DNA of 64,000 bases, taken from positions 1,054,001 to 1,118,000 of the forward strand of contig NZ_CP061314.1 of assembly GCF_018688255.1 (NCBI RefSeq). The letters are read 5' to 3'. The notes below the pieces were generated by a model. The model saw only the letters and a program-made list of their open reading frames with translations, had not been told where the DNA came from and did no database searches. Source of the DNA: Polynucleobacter corsicus (GTDB lineage Bacteria; Pseudomonadota; Gammaproteobacteria; Burkholderiales; Burkholderiaceae). Below, piece after piece: positions 26,363 to 34,708 of this stretch; the first letter of the stretch is position 1; each line of letters begins with the position of its first letter. A program made the position numbers and the translations under genes.

Positions 26363-26779
26363 TTACAGCTTAGAGATCACGTGTTCAGGCCAAGGTGACG
26401 ATTTACCTGCCTTCATGTCTACCCACACCATAGTAGCGCCGCCGACCGCAGCCATCGTATCTGGCTGAGTAGTTAAAGCCATCGTAGTGTAAACATCTAA
26501 ACTGGAGCGTCCAATATTGCCGATGTAGGTTTTTAAAATGAGCTCGCCTGGGTAAGTAAGTTGTTGATGAAAATTACAAAAGCCATTGATCATCAACATA
26601 GATTCGTCGCCAGGAGTAACACCATATCCCATGGATGTAATCCACTCTACCCTAGCCTGCTCCATATACCGGAAGTACACCGTGTTATTAACATGTCCAT
26701 ATGCATCCATGTCACCCCAACGAATCGGCATACATGTTTGGTGTACAAACTTTTTTTCTTCCGGAATTTCAATGCGCAT
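26363..26779 (-). CDS. Acyl-CoA thioesterase of the 4-hydroxybenzoyl-CoA (YbgC) type
   Basis: A 138-residue hotdog-fold protein. The 4HBT signature RWGDMDAYGHVNNTVYFRYMEQARVEW lies at about residues 20-46, with Asp-23 or 25 as the likely catalytic residue, and NFHQQLTYPGELILKTYIGNIGRSSLDVY further on. It probably hydrolyses an acyl-CoA of unknown chain length. It is upstream of mnmH on the same strand and follows the DUF442-type gene by 28 bases. Confidence 0.88.
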   Translation of the reverse strand: MRIEIPEEKKFVHQTCMPIRWGDMDAYGHVNNTVYFRYMEQARVEWITSMGYGVTPGDESMLMINGFCNFHQQLTYPGELILKTYIGNIGRSSLDVYTTMALTTQPDTMAAVGGATMVWVDMKAGKSSPWPEHVISKL

Positions 26780-26807
26780 GAATGTTTACTAAATGATCAA
26801 TCATTTA

Positions 26808-27152
26808 TTAACGAACTTGCAAAGCCATGTGATACAAATTGGTAGAGCGAGCACCAGAACGACAGAAAGCCAAAATAGGACCCGGCATTGTCTTTAGTAA
26901 GCGCGCCATTTCAACAACTTGATCTGGCGTAAATGCACCAGGAATTACTGGCAAAAAGGCGTAATTTAAACCTAAGGCTTCGGCTTGAGCCTGAATTTGT
27001 GCATTTGTAGGCTGATCGGGACCGCCTTCAAAATCTGGACGATTATTGATGACGCTTTTGTAACCTTGTTGAACAATCTCAGCTAAATGGCTAGGGTCGA
27101 TTTGACCCAATGTACCGAAATGATCGGTATGGCAGGCAACAGGAAGACTCAT
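26808..27152 (-). CDS. TIGR01244-type (DUF442) phosphatase-like/sulfur transferase protein
   Basis: A 114-residue protein of the cysteine-phosphatase fold often found in sulfide/persulfide gene clusters. The active loop is FCRSGARS with Cys-97; the cysteine-to-arginine spacing is C-x4-R, shorter than the C-x5-R of classical phosphatases. The N-terminal block GYKSVINNRPDFEGGPDQPT is typical. The function is not settled; it is thought to act in sulfur metabolism. Here it is the last gene of the sox region on the minus strand. Confidence 0.85.
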   Translation of the reverse strand: MSLPVACHTDHFGTLGQIDPSHLAEIVQQGYKSVINNRPDFEGGPDQPTNAQIQAQAEALGLNYAFLPVIPGAFTPDQVVEMARLLKTMPGPILAFCRSGARSTNLYHMALQVR

Positions 27153-27209
27153 CTAAACCTCAAAAATAATCAGAATTTAAAAACTAATAGCTTTGATTCT
27201 AAATCAGAC

Positions 27210-27641
27210 TTACTTTTTGTGGCCTGTAAAGAAGCGGTTGCAGATAGCCATACCAGCTAGCATTGCTAATATAAAGACCAGCGCCTTGAGGTGACCAGCT
27301 CCGAGAGCAACAATTGCAGGGCCTGGGCAGAAACCAGCGATACCCCAACCTGCCCCAAAGATCAGGCTACCAATGATGAGGGGCTTCGAAATATCTCTAC
27401 GAGTGGGAATATGTAGCGCACCACCAAAAAAAGCATTGGAACGCTTGGAAACTAAATAGAAACCGACGAGGCCCACCAGAATTGCACCACCCAGCACAAA
27501 AATTAAGGACGGATCCCAGTTGCCAGCAAGATCAAGAAAATTAAGGATCTTTTGCGGGTTGCTCATACCGGAAATGATCAAACCAATTCCGAATAAAACA
27601 CCGATCAAATATTGGCTAAAAAAATTGAAATGTCTTCTCAT
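27210..27641 (-). CDS. YeeE/YedE-type transporter, smaller subunit (DUF6691-like)
   Basis: A 143-residue membrane protein with four hydrophobic helices and the glycine-rich motifs GLIISGMSNPQKILNFLDLAG and GAGWGIAGFCPGPAIVALGAG of the YeeE/YedE sulfur-transport superfamily. The cysteine in GFCPGP is typical. Proteins of this type come in pairs, here with the 145-residue neighbour that ends three bases away, and are thought to form a transporter for a sulfur compound, perhaps thiosulfate. Substrate unproven. Confidence 0.85.
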   Translation of the reverse strand: MRRHFNFFSQYLIGVLFGIGLIISGMSNPQKILNFLDLAGNWDPSLIFVLGGAILVGLVGFYLVSKRSNAFFGGALHIPTRRDISKPLIIGSLIFGAGWGIAGFCPGPAIVALGAGHLKALVFILAMLAGMAICNRFFTGHKK

Positions 27642-27644
27642 GAT

Positions 27645-28082
27645 TTATAGGCCCAGTACATGACGAATGACAAAGACGATGAAAAATCCAGCACTCATGA
27701 AAGACAACGTAGCAACTAAAGATCTTGGAGAAAGACGGGACAAGCCACAAACACCATGACCGCTAGTACAACCCGATCCATAGTTAGCGCCAAAACCCAC
27801 TAGTAGACCAGCAACAATGATGGCGATCCAATCGGTATCAATGACAGTGATTGCGTGAAGATCAAAAAAGAAGCTTGCTAACACTGGCGCGCTTAATAAT
27901 CCCAAAACAAGACTTAAGCGCCAATTGATATCACCTTCTTTAGGCGACAGTAGTCCAGAAACAATTCCGCTAATGCCTAAGATGCGACCATGGAGGATGA
28001 CATATAAAGCAGCAGCAAGACCCAAAAAAATTCCACCAAGAAAAGCGGGGCCAGGGGTAAAAGCAAGCCAATCTATCTGCAT
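27645..28082 (-). CDS. YeeE/YedE-type transporter, partner subunit
   Basis: A 145-residue membrane protein with four helices. The motif GANYGSGCTSGHGVCGLSRLSPRS (around residue 99-122) includes two conserved cysteines, the YeeE/YedE signature. It is paired with the gene just downstream (three bases apart) as two half-size units of a full transporter. Located downstream of a full-length homologue (28106-29227), giving three YeeE/YedE genes in a row. Sulfur-compound transport is inferred from the sox neighbours. Confidence 0.87.
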   Translation of the reverse strand: MQIDWLAFTPGPAFLGGIFLGLAAALYVILHGRILGISGIVSGLLSPKEGDINWRLSLVLGLLSAPVLASFFFDLHAITVIDTDWIAIIVAGLLVGFGANYGSGCTSGHGVCGLSRLSPRSLVATLSFMSAGFFIVFVIRHVLGL

Positions 28083-28105
28083 ATGATTTAGCCTAATGTA
28101 TAAAA

Positions 28106-29227
28106 TTAACTACAAGGGTTAGGTGCATTGCGGGTCTCTAGGTAGCGAAGAGCCAGATATGCGCCAAAGATAAATCCTGGCAAGGCAAGCAGCGAACCAA
28201 CTGCCAAAGTAGAGATGCCACTTAGGCCTTGACCAACAGTACAACCAAGTGCTGTAACCCCACCAAATCCCATTAGAGTCGCACCAATTAAATGGTTAGC
28301 TGTATCTTCCGTATCGCGAAAACTCTCCCAACGGAATGACTTAGTCAGAATAGAAATGCAGGCTGATCCGGAGATCATTCCAATAACAGCAGCAATACCG
28401 ACCGTGATTACCTTTGAAGTATCGCTATACATCATTAACCAATCTAGGGAATACGCATAAGGCGCTACAAAGGAGAGACTTTCCATGCGACCAGAGTTGG
28501 TCACCAAAAAAACCTCTTCCAAGGTATTGGGATCCTCTGCAACAAAGCCCAAGTTACCTGATATCCACCACACTGCACAAATAGCTAGGCCAACAAAAGT
28601 TCCGGCAAATAGATTTTCAGCGGTCCAAAAAGCTTTACTTGCAAGTGCATAGGCAATGAAGGCAAAGCCAACTATCAAGCCAACCGCTAGATGAAGGTTA
28701 TTGCGAGCTATACCAGTGATTGGGCTCAGGATACTTGGTAAATCTTGGGGAGTACTCAAAGCGATGAAAACTGAATCTAAGGTGTTAATGCGAATCACAC
28801 CTAAAAAGCCTTTTATCGTCATGTAAGCCGAAAGCCCAAGGACAAGGAACACGATGATGGACTTGAGGTTACCGCCACCAATACGGACAAGAGTCTTACT
28901 GCCGCAACCAGAGGAAAGCACCATACCGAAACCAAATAGCGTACTACCCACTATGGAGGACAGCCATAAAAACTTATTGACGGTATACATGCTCTTTAGT
29001 GGGTCGATGAGCCCCAAGTAAGACATCAAAGCAAACCCAATGATCGCAACACCGATGGCTAGAAACCACTGCTTTAAACGCCCCCAGCTAGACATAATAA
29101 AAATATCCGAGACTGCGCCCATGCTACAAAAACCCGTTTTTTGCATAACAGCGCCAAGCAGGAAGGTCACCGCAAAAGTAGCGAGTAAAACCGATTTGCT
29201 AAGAGAGGAAATATCTACTGCATTCAT
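28106..29227 (-). CDS. YeeE/YedE family transporter, full-length
   Basis: A 373-residue membrane protein with about nine helices in two similar halves. Cysteine-bearing signature loops are visible: QKTGFCSMGAVSD near residue 30, LSSGCGSKTLVRIGGGNLKS near 106, and GCTVGQGLSGISTLAVGS near 325. These match the YeeE (TsuA) family, some members of which import thiosulfate through conserved cysteines. Next to sox genes, uptake or export of thiosulfate or another sulfur anion is likely, though unproven. A small cytochrome gene precedes it by 20 bases. Confidence 0.88.
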   Translation of the reverse strand: MNAVDISSLSKSVLLATFAVTFLLGAVMQKTGFCSMGAVSDIFIMSSWGRLKQWFLAIGVAIIGFALMSYLGLIDPLKSMYTVNKFLWLSSIVGSTLFGFGMVLSSGCGSKTLVRIGGGNLKSIIVFLVLGLSAYMTIKGFLGVIRINTLDSVFIALSTPQDLPSILSPITGIARNNLHLAVGLIVGFAFIAYALASKAFWTAENLFAGTFVGLAICAVWWISGNLGFVAEDPNTLEEVFLVTNSGRMESLSFVAPYAYSLDWLMMYSDTSKVITVGIAAVIGMISGSACISILTKSFRWESFRDTEDTANHLIGATLMGFGGVTALGCTVGQGLSGISTLAVGSLLALPGFIFGAYLALRYLETRNAPNPCS

Positions 29228-29247
29228 AATAAAAATCTTTACTGAAA

Positions 29248-29562
29248 TTATTTAAATTTATAAAACTGCTTGTTGAGAAATGCTGTTACATCAGCCTCGT
29301 CCTCAGGGAAAAGATCAAGCCGTAATTCTGTATTGCAAAAAGCGACCATCGTCTTTAAGTTCTGAAGATTTTTAACCTTGCTATCGCTACGGGTGTAAAT
29401 CATGCCTCCATTGCCAAAGCCAGATTTTTTGCTGTGGCAGGCATAACATTTCTGCTGATCAATTTTTTTACCGTTAACAAGATCCAATGTGGCATGGGCG
29501 GATAAATGCAGACCGAACATGGCAACAAATGCAAATACAAGCTTAATCAGTGGTAATTTCAT
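29248..29562 (-). CDS. Small exported monoheme c-type cytochrome
   Basis: A 104-residue protein with a signal peptide (cleavage near AHA, residue 24) and one heme-c motif CYACH (about residues 39-43). A second cysteine lies in MVAFCNTEL. The rest has no known fold by eye. It is probably periplasmic and passes electrons in the sox region. The usual C-terminal methionine ligand is not obvious. Confidence 0.75.
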   Translation of the reverse strand: MKLPLIKLVFAFVAMFGLHLSAHATLDLVNGKKIDQQKCYACHSKKSGFGNGGMIYTRSDSKVKNLQNLKTMVAFCNTELRLDLFPEDEADVTAFLNKQFYKFK

Positions 29563-29621
29563 TTGAAATCAGTCATTTAGCGAAGTAAATCACTATTTTA
29601 AAGCCAGATGACAAATATGCC

Positions 29622-30590
29622 TTATTCCGCCTGAATTGAGAGGTAGACGTTATAGGCATTCATGCGGTTTGCCGCCCTAAACAAGGGCATTCCTTCGTAT
29701 TCGGACCAATCAGCCTGCTGATAGGCCTCCTCAAAAGGATCCATATCGATAGCCGCCTTTGCCATCGATTGACGTAAATACCTTAGATATTCCCTGGTGA
29801 AGCCAATATCTTGAATTGGATTAATAGAATGCGCACCATGACCAGGAATCACAATACTGGGATTTAGTGATTCGATCTCATTCAAAGCTTGCAGCCAGCC
29901 CTTACTATCAGCATTACCAACAAAAGGGATGCGACCCCGAAAAACCAAGTCTCCTGCAAAAAGGACTTTTTCAGATGGCACATAAATAATTGAGTCCTCG
30001 GGCGCATGAGCGGGCCCCACTTTACTAATCTTAAGCTCGACGCCGCCGACTGTGAGCGTAAAACTCTGATCTATCCAGACGTCTGCTGAGATTAAATGAG
30101 TAGAAGAATTTACCCAGGGAGCAAAATCAATTCGAGATGCAATGAGCCGCTGATTGGCAGTTTCAGAGGAGATGTAGTTTCTACCCTCACCTTGCGCATA
30201 AATCTTTGCCCCAACATTCTTAAACTCTTGGAGCCCGTAGACGTGGTCTGCATGGTAGTGCGTGACGATAACAGCGACTATTTTTTGAGACGTGAGCTTT
30301 TTAATTTCAGCAATGAGTTTCTTGGCAAGCGCTGGTGAGCCCAAGGCATCAACGACAACAACACCCTTAGGCGTAATCACAAACCCAGCATTAGAAATAA
30401 AATTTTGATTTTTACTGCTACCCATCTCCGCTAAGCCTTTTATAAAATACGTATGAGGCGCAACCTGAATGGGGTTTAAGATTAATTCATCAGAAGCATG
30501 AACGGTTTGTATAGATATCAGCAGCCAGAGCGAACCTATAAAAAGTACTCGCAGAACATAAGAGCACAACATATAGCACGCTATTTGCAT
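29622..30590 (-). CDS. Metallo-beta-lactamase-fold hydrolase, exported (SoxH-like)
   Basis: A 322-residue protein of the MBL fold with a signal peptide (cleavage near HAS, about residue 33) and the metal motif THYHADH (about residues 110-116), later histidine in GPAHAPEDS, aspartate in LFAGDLVF and PGHGAHS. MBL proteins of this type occur in sox clusters (SoxH) and in quinoprotein pathways; the substrate is unknown. Its start lies three bases after the DsrE-like stop, so the two are coupled. Confidence 0.88.
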   Translation of the reverse strand: MQIACYMLCSYVLRVLFIGSLWLLISIQTVHASDELILNPIQVAPHTYFIKGLAEMGSSKNQNFISNAGFVITPKGVVVVDALGSPALAKKLIAEIKKLTSQKIVAVIVTHYHADHVYGLQEFKNVGAKIYAQGEGRNYISSETANQRLIASRIDFAPWVNSSTHLISADVWIDQSFTLTVGGVELKISKVGPAHAPEDSIIYVPSEKVLFAGDLVFRGRIPFVGNADSKGWLQALNEIESLNPSIVIPGHGAHSINPIQDIGFTREYLRYLRQSMAKAAIDMDPFEEAYQQADWSEYEGMPLFRAANRMNAYNVYLSIQAE

Positions 30591-30593
30591 AAC

Positions 30594-31019
30594 TTACGGC
30601 TTGATATAAGCGAAATGATTTTGATGCTGAAGGTCGGCAACTCGAACCACTCCCGATGGAGTGAAGTCTGTATCTAGGGTAAATTGATCTTTCTTCAGAT
30701 TACGGTTCGTTAATGTAATCTCGCATACCTCAAAACGAACCCCACGTGATTTCAATGCACCAACTAGGGGTGCGTATTCAATTCCATTCTTCTTATCTTT
30801 TGCACCTTCCATCATGATATCGACGCCATTGGCATGAGTAACCACAATGATCTTAGTCTTTGGGGATACATCCAAATGATTTCGTATATTACGCAGACCT
30901 TTGATGCCCTGAGACTCAGCATCATCAATGTGATAAACCACTTCTGTGGGTCCTGCTGCATAAGCTCCGCTAGTAAACAGGGTAAAAGTAACAGCCAAGC
31001 ATTGAAGTAATTTTTTCAT
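30594..31019 (-). CDS. Periplasmic DsrE-like protein
   Basis: A 141-residue protein with a signal peptide (cleavage near AYA, residue 22) and a DsrE/DsrF-like alpha/beta fold (TEVVYHIDDAES, TKIIVVTHANGVDIMM, LKSRGVRFEVCEITL). Cys-99 lies where DsrE-family proteins carry the persulfide-binding cysteine. The family moves sulfur or helps sox proteins in the periplasm; the exact role is not fixed. It follows soxB by 22 bases and is coupled to the MBL-hydrolase gene. Confidence 0.85.
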   Translation of the reverse strand: MKKLLQCLAVTFTLFTSGAYAAGPTEVVYHIDDAESQGIKGLRNIRNHLDVSPKTKIIVVTHANGVDIMMEGAKDKKNGIEYAPLVGALKSRGVRFEVCEITLTNRNLKKDQFTLDTDFTPSGVVRVADLQHQNHFAYIKP

Positions 31020-31041
31020 TATTGATCTCGGATAAAAAGTA

Positions 31042-32772
31042 TTAGAGTGAAACCATTCCAGGATTATTTTTTACACCCTTAATCATCGGTTCATTGAGCT
31101 TCACAGCTCTAACAACCTTCACATCACGCAAATGGCGCTCCATCACATCCCAAATCGGTTCTCCACCGACATTCTTAGCATCTTCGCTAACCGGCGCCCA
31201 ACCAGCAACCTTATATGTCTTGCTAGGATCAATATCCTTGCCATTTAAACGCATATCACTAATCCGCTTACCAGCAGATGCTACTGGATCAATGGTGTAT
31301 TGCATGCCACCCACACGAACCATGTCGCCACCTTGCTGGTAATACGGATCGGGATTAAATAAGTTGTCTGCCACATCTTCCAAGATAGTCTTGATAGTTT
31401 CGCCAGTCATATTGGTAACTGTGGTGTATGGATAGGTAATAGCAGTTTGATCTAACAAGTTCTCACGAGTAATAGCTTGCCCTGGCAATAAGCTGGTGCC
31501 CCAACGGAAGCCTGGAGAGAAAGCAATTTCCGCATTCTTCTGAGCCATCAATCCGTCCAAAATTAATTGATCGAAACTGCCGTTGAAATTACCGCGACGA
31601 TACAAAAGACCATCGGTAGTGGCTAATTTTTCAGTCAACTCAGCTTCATATGGCGCTCGTACCTTAGCGATCAGTTTATTCATCGCAGGATCAGCGGGAA
31701 TCATATTCGAGAATATTGGGAAAAGCTTGTAGCGGAAATCTACTGGCTTGCCACCTTTCACATCAAAATCCAGCACGCCCAAGAATTTACTATTGGAACC
31801 CGCGTTAGTAACTAAAGTTACCCCGCCTGGGTTCTTTACCTTGACTGGAGTCGGAACGCCATCATGCGTGTGACCTCCCATAATCGCATCTAAGCCAGCA
31901 ACACGAGATGCCATCTTTAAATCAACGTCCATACCGTTATGGGATAGCAACACAACTACTTTGGCGCCTTTAGCCTTTACTTCATTAATGGTCTTCTGAA
32001 GATTTTCTTCCTGAATACCAAATGTCCAGTCCGGCGTGAAATAGCGTGGGTTAGCAATCGGCGTGTATGGGAAAGCCTGGCCAATGATGGCCACTTGAAT
32101 ACCATTCTGCACCTTCATTAAATAGGAATTGAAGACAGAGTCACCAAAGTCTGCCGTCTTAATATTTTGAGCAAGAAAAGAAACCTTCCCCTTGAAATCC
32201 CCATTCACAATTTCCATGACGCGCTTCTCACCCAGAGTCATCTCCCAGTGCGGAGTCATTACATCAACACCCAAGAGTAAGGCTGCATCAACCATATCCT
32301 GACCATTCGTCCAGAGAGCTGTAGCAGACCCCTGCCAAGTATCACCACCATCCAATAACATCACACCCGGACGGCTAGCTTTAATTTGTTTAATCAAAGT
32401 TGCCATATGAGCGAAGCCGCCCATCTTGCCGTAATTTTGCGCAGCTGCAACGTAATCAAGATAAGTAAAGGCGTGCGCATCATGCGTGCCTGGCTTAATG
32501 CCGTTAGCCTTTAGAAAATATTCTCCGACTAAGTGAGGCGTCTTCCCCTCTTGATCACCAATACCGAGATTGACATTAGGCTCACGAAAATAAATTGGCA
32601 ACAATTGGGCATGACAATCTGTGAAATGCAAGAAATGTACATTGCCAAACTTTGGCAATTCATAAAATTTCTGAGCAGTTGTTTGCGCGCTAGCAAAGTT
32701 AGATTGCAAACTCATGCCGCCAGCAGAGGCGATAGCCAATGCTTGCAAAAATTCACGTCGATTTAAAGACAT
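31042..32772 (-). CDS. soxB: Thiosulfohydrolase SoxB
   Basis: A periplasmic dimanganese hydrolase of the 5'-nucleotidase fold that releases sulfate from the SoxY-bound thiosulfonate. The 576-residue protein starts with a twin-arginine signal (SLNRREFLQALAIASAGG). Metal ligands are seen in HFTDCHAQLLP (Asp-52, His-54), LDGGDTWQGSATALW (Asp), SHNGMD, GGHTHDGVP. AAGGG seven bases before the ATG supports the start. The intergenic 45 bases to soxX carry a hairpin. Confidence 0.95.
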   Translation of the reverse strand: MSLNRREFLQALAIASAGGMSLQSNFASAQTTAQKFYELPKFGNVHFLHFTDCHAQLLPIYFREPNVNLGIGDQEGKTPHLVGEYFLKANGIKPGTHDAHAFTYLDYVAAAQNYGKMGGFAHMATLIKQIKASRPGVMLLDGGDTWQGSATALWTNGQDMVDAALLLGVDVMTPHWEMTLGEKRVMEIVNGDFKGKVSFLAQNIKTADFGDSVFNSYLMKVQNGIQVAIIGQAFPYTPIANPRYFTPDWTFGIQEENLQKTINEVKAKGAKVVVLLSHNGMDVDLKMASRVAGLDAIMGGHTHDGVPTPVKVKNPGGVTLVTNAGSNSKFLGVLDFDVKGGKPVDFRYKLFPIFSNMIPADPAMNKLIAKVRAPYEAELTEKLATTDGLLYRRGNFNGSFDQLILDGLMAQKNAEIAFSPGFRWGTSLLPGQAITRENLLDQTAITYPYTTVTNMTGETIKTILEDVADNLFNPDPYYQQGGDMVRVGGMQYTIDPVASAGKRISDMRLNGKDIDPSKTYKVAGWAPVSEDAKNVGGEPIWDVMERHLRDVKVVRAVKLNEPMIKGVKNNPGMVSL

Positions 32773-32787
32773 AGTTATTCCCTTAAG

Positions 32788-32810
32788 AAAACAGGCCTTA
32801 CGGCCCGTTT
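32788..32810 (-). terminator. Hairpin between soxX and soxB (terminator, attenuator or processing site)
   Basis: Read on the minus strand, AAACGGGCC (32810-32802) pairs with GGCCTGTTT (32797-32789) around a GTAA loop, with one G-U pair, then TTCTT. It ends before the AAGGG that precedes soxB. The G-U pair is a mismatch on the other strand, so the structure belongs to the minus-strand RNA. Confidence 0.5.
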
Positions 32811-32817
32811 AAATGTG

Positions 32818-33462
32818 CTATTTATTCACAGGTGATTCTGGATCCAGCAGCAAAGCCATGACATCTTGCATTTGCTGCTCATTTAATAGCTTGAAGTGAG
32901 CAAAGCGCGGCATATTGCTGCATGCGTTGTAAGCCTTGGAGTTGTTAATGCGATTCCAGGTATAAGAAACAACCTCAGGTGAATAGCCGCGCATTTTTCC
33001 ATAGCCAGTTAGGGATGGGCCAATGTTTCCGTAAGAAATCTCTTTGGAATCAATCTGGTGACAGTTATAGCAACCGCCACCAATAGGAGTATCTGCAGTA
33101 TCAGACCAAGTTGCACCGCGACCACTTTGTGCAATTTTTTCACCATTCTTCCAATCGCCAATGTACTTCCCATCAGACGGCTGCTTAATTGAATCCATAT
33201 TAATCTTCTGGATTTTCTCGCGCATGGCTTGACCTTGCTTGCTGTTAGCAAACTGAGGGTCTGAGCAGAACTTCTGAGTAGCATCTTGATCAATACGATT
33301 TAATCCGGCGATACCGTCAGCTCGGAAGCTCTCTTGAATCATCTTGTTAAATTTTGGATCATTTTTCTGCTGAGCAAGAGCAGGAGTCTGCACTAGACCC
33401 GCAGCAAAAATAAATCCTGAAACAGCTAAGAGTTGTTTTAAGTGTGTCATTTTCATTTTCAT
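32818..33462 (-). CDS. soxX: Sulfur oxidation cytochrome SoxX
   Basis: The small monoheme subunit of SoxAX, which joins thiosulfate to SoxY and passes on electrons. The 214-residue protein has a signal peptide (cleavage near ALA, residue 30) and one heme-binding motif CYNCH (residues 131-135) in GGGCYNCHQID, with an axial methionine probably in NMPRFAHF. It is longer than the shortest SoxX because of a helical N-terminal region. Three in-frame ATGs occur in the first five codons; the first is taken. It begins 10 bases after the soxA stop. Confidence 0.94.
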   Translation of the reverse strand: MKMKMTHLKQLLAVSGFIFAAGLVQTPALAQQKNDPKFNKMIQESFRADGIAGLNRIDQDATQKFCSDPQFANSKQGQAMREKIQKINMDSIKQPSDGKYIGDWKNGEKIAQSGRGATWSDTADTPIGGGCYNCHQIDSKEISYGNIGPSLTGYGKMRGYSPEVVSYTWNRINNSKAYNACSNMPRFAHFKLLNEQQMQDVMALLLDPESPVNK

Positions 33463-33472
33463 CTCTTATCCA

Positions 33473-34288
33473 TTAACGCTTTAAGCCGGGTGTTTCGACT
33501 ATTCCGCCGTTAGCATTCTTGGCCATATACATGGACAGGGCCAAAGTGACATCTGAGCCATAAATTGGGAATGGGAAGCGTTGCTGACGGAAACAATCAT
33601 TCAGGCGTTGTTGCATCGTCCAAAATTGTCCACTCGATACGCGGTAGGCTGGCCAATAACCCCAACCCAAAGCGGCACCCTTTTGCTCTGTAATATTGGG
33701 TAAATCTTGCAAACGAATACGCTTATTATTTTCAGCATGGCAAGATGCGCAGGAGAAGTCCATTGGACCACCCTGAAAAAAGAAAGCGCGCTTACCAAGG
33801 TCATACATTTCTTTTTCTTTTGGATGAGCTGTACTTACCTTAATCTTGTCGCCCTTAGATAAAGTGACAACGTAGGCAACGATAGCCTCCATATCCTTCT
33901 TAGGACCCTTTTGAAATGGAGCATCAATCATTTCGTGTGGATCGCGACCCTGCAACACCTGCATACAGGTCATCAAGCGTGACTCTAAATCTTGAACTTT
34001 ATTAGTGTCTTTAAAGTAGCGTGGCAGCTGAGCTGCAGCACCTTTCACCACCCCAGGACCTAAACCCAGATTACATTGCTCAAGAGTTGCATTCTTTGGA
34101 CCAGCAGGTTTTTTCCACAGCTCTTCACCTGCCGCCTCGTAGAGCTCTGAAGGGTTTCCATCTGCAATCATCTCGCGATATTTAGCAATATCGTCTGTAG
34201 CACTCTTTTGTGCTGACACCGAAGTTGCCATTGTTAATAAAGCCGCTACTAAACCACTAGCGAGCCCTAAGGTCAATTTACGCTGCAT
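33473..34288 (-). CDS. soxA: Sulfur oxidation diheme/monoheme cytochrome SoxA
   Basis: The catalytic subunit of SoxAX. The 271-residue protein has a signal peptide (cleavage near VSAQ, residue 27), one canonical heme motif CASCH (residues 180-184) and the conserved cysteine 232 in DCFRQQRFP, the heme ligand that receives sulfur. Cysteines 72 and 108 in the first half fit the disulfide of single-heme SoxA types rather than a second heme. The heme-1 site of Paracoccus-type SoxA is therefore absent. Confidence 0.94.
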   Translation of the reverse strand: MQRKLTLGLASGLVAALLTMATSVSAQKSATDDIAKYREMIADGNPSELYEAAGEELWKKPAGPKNATLEQCNLGLGPGVVKGAAAQLPRYFKDTNKVQDLESRLMTCMQVLQGRDPHEMIDAPFQKGPKKDMEAIVAYVVTLSKGDKIKVSTAHPKEKEMYDLGKRAFFFQGGPMDFSCASCHAENNKRIRLQDLPNITEQKGAALGWGYWPAYRVSSGQFWTMQQRLNDCFRQQRFPFPIYGSDVTLALSMYMAKNANGGIVETPGLKR

Positions 34289-34342
34289 TTCCTACCCTTT
34301 CAAAACCACAGAGGCGGTCAAGATTTATTAAAGCTAAAACAA

Positions 34343-34651
34343 TTAAGAAGCGGTTGCTTCATCAGTGCGTTTGTCGCCTTTACTATCACCCCAAGTCACA
34401 ATAATTTTGTCGCCCTTAGCACCCTTGTACTTGAAGTTCAAAAATGGGTCTTTAGATACCGCTGGACCAAATTGGCCATTAAATACGTCCTTGCCATTTG
34501 CTTTCACATTAATCGTGCTGATAAACCATGCTGGAATAGTTTTACCGGCAGCGTCTTTACGCTGACCAGATTCCATGTCGTGTTTCATCAAAATTTTTAC
34601 GTCTACAGTGCCACCATTTTCAGCAGCTCTTACGCGCATTGGATCAGCCAT
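34343..34651 (-). CDS. soxZ: Sulfur carrier subunit SoxZ
   Basis: The 102-residue partner of SoxY. It has the immunoglobulin-like pattern of the family, with VKILMKHDMESGQRKDAAGKTIPAWFI and FNGQFGPAVSKDPFLNFKYKG. GAGG seven bases before the ATG supports the start. It lies 57 bases downstream of soxY, with which it forms the SoxYZ carrier complex. Confidence 0.95.
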   Translation of the reverse strand: MADPMRVRAAENGGTVDVKILMKHDMESGQRKDAAGKTIPAWFISTINVKANGKDVFNGQFGPAVSKDPFLNFKYKGAKGDKIIVTWGDSKGDKRTDEATAS

Positions 34652-34708
34652 TTTGGTTCCTCTTTTACTCTATAGATAAATGAATTGTTCTGTTGGATTA
34701 CCGCGAAA

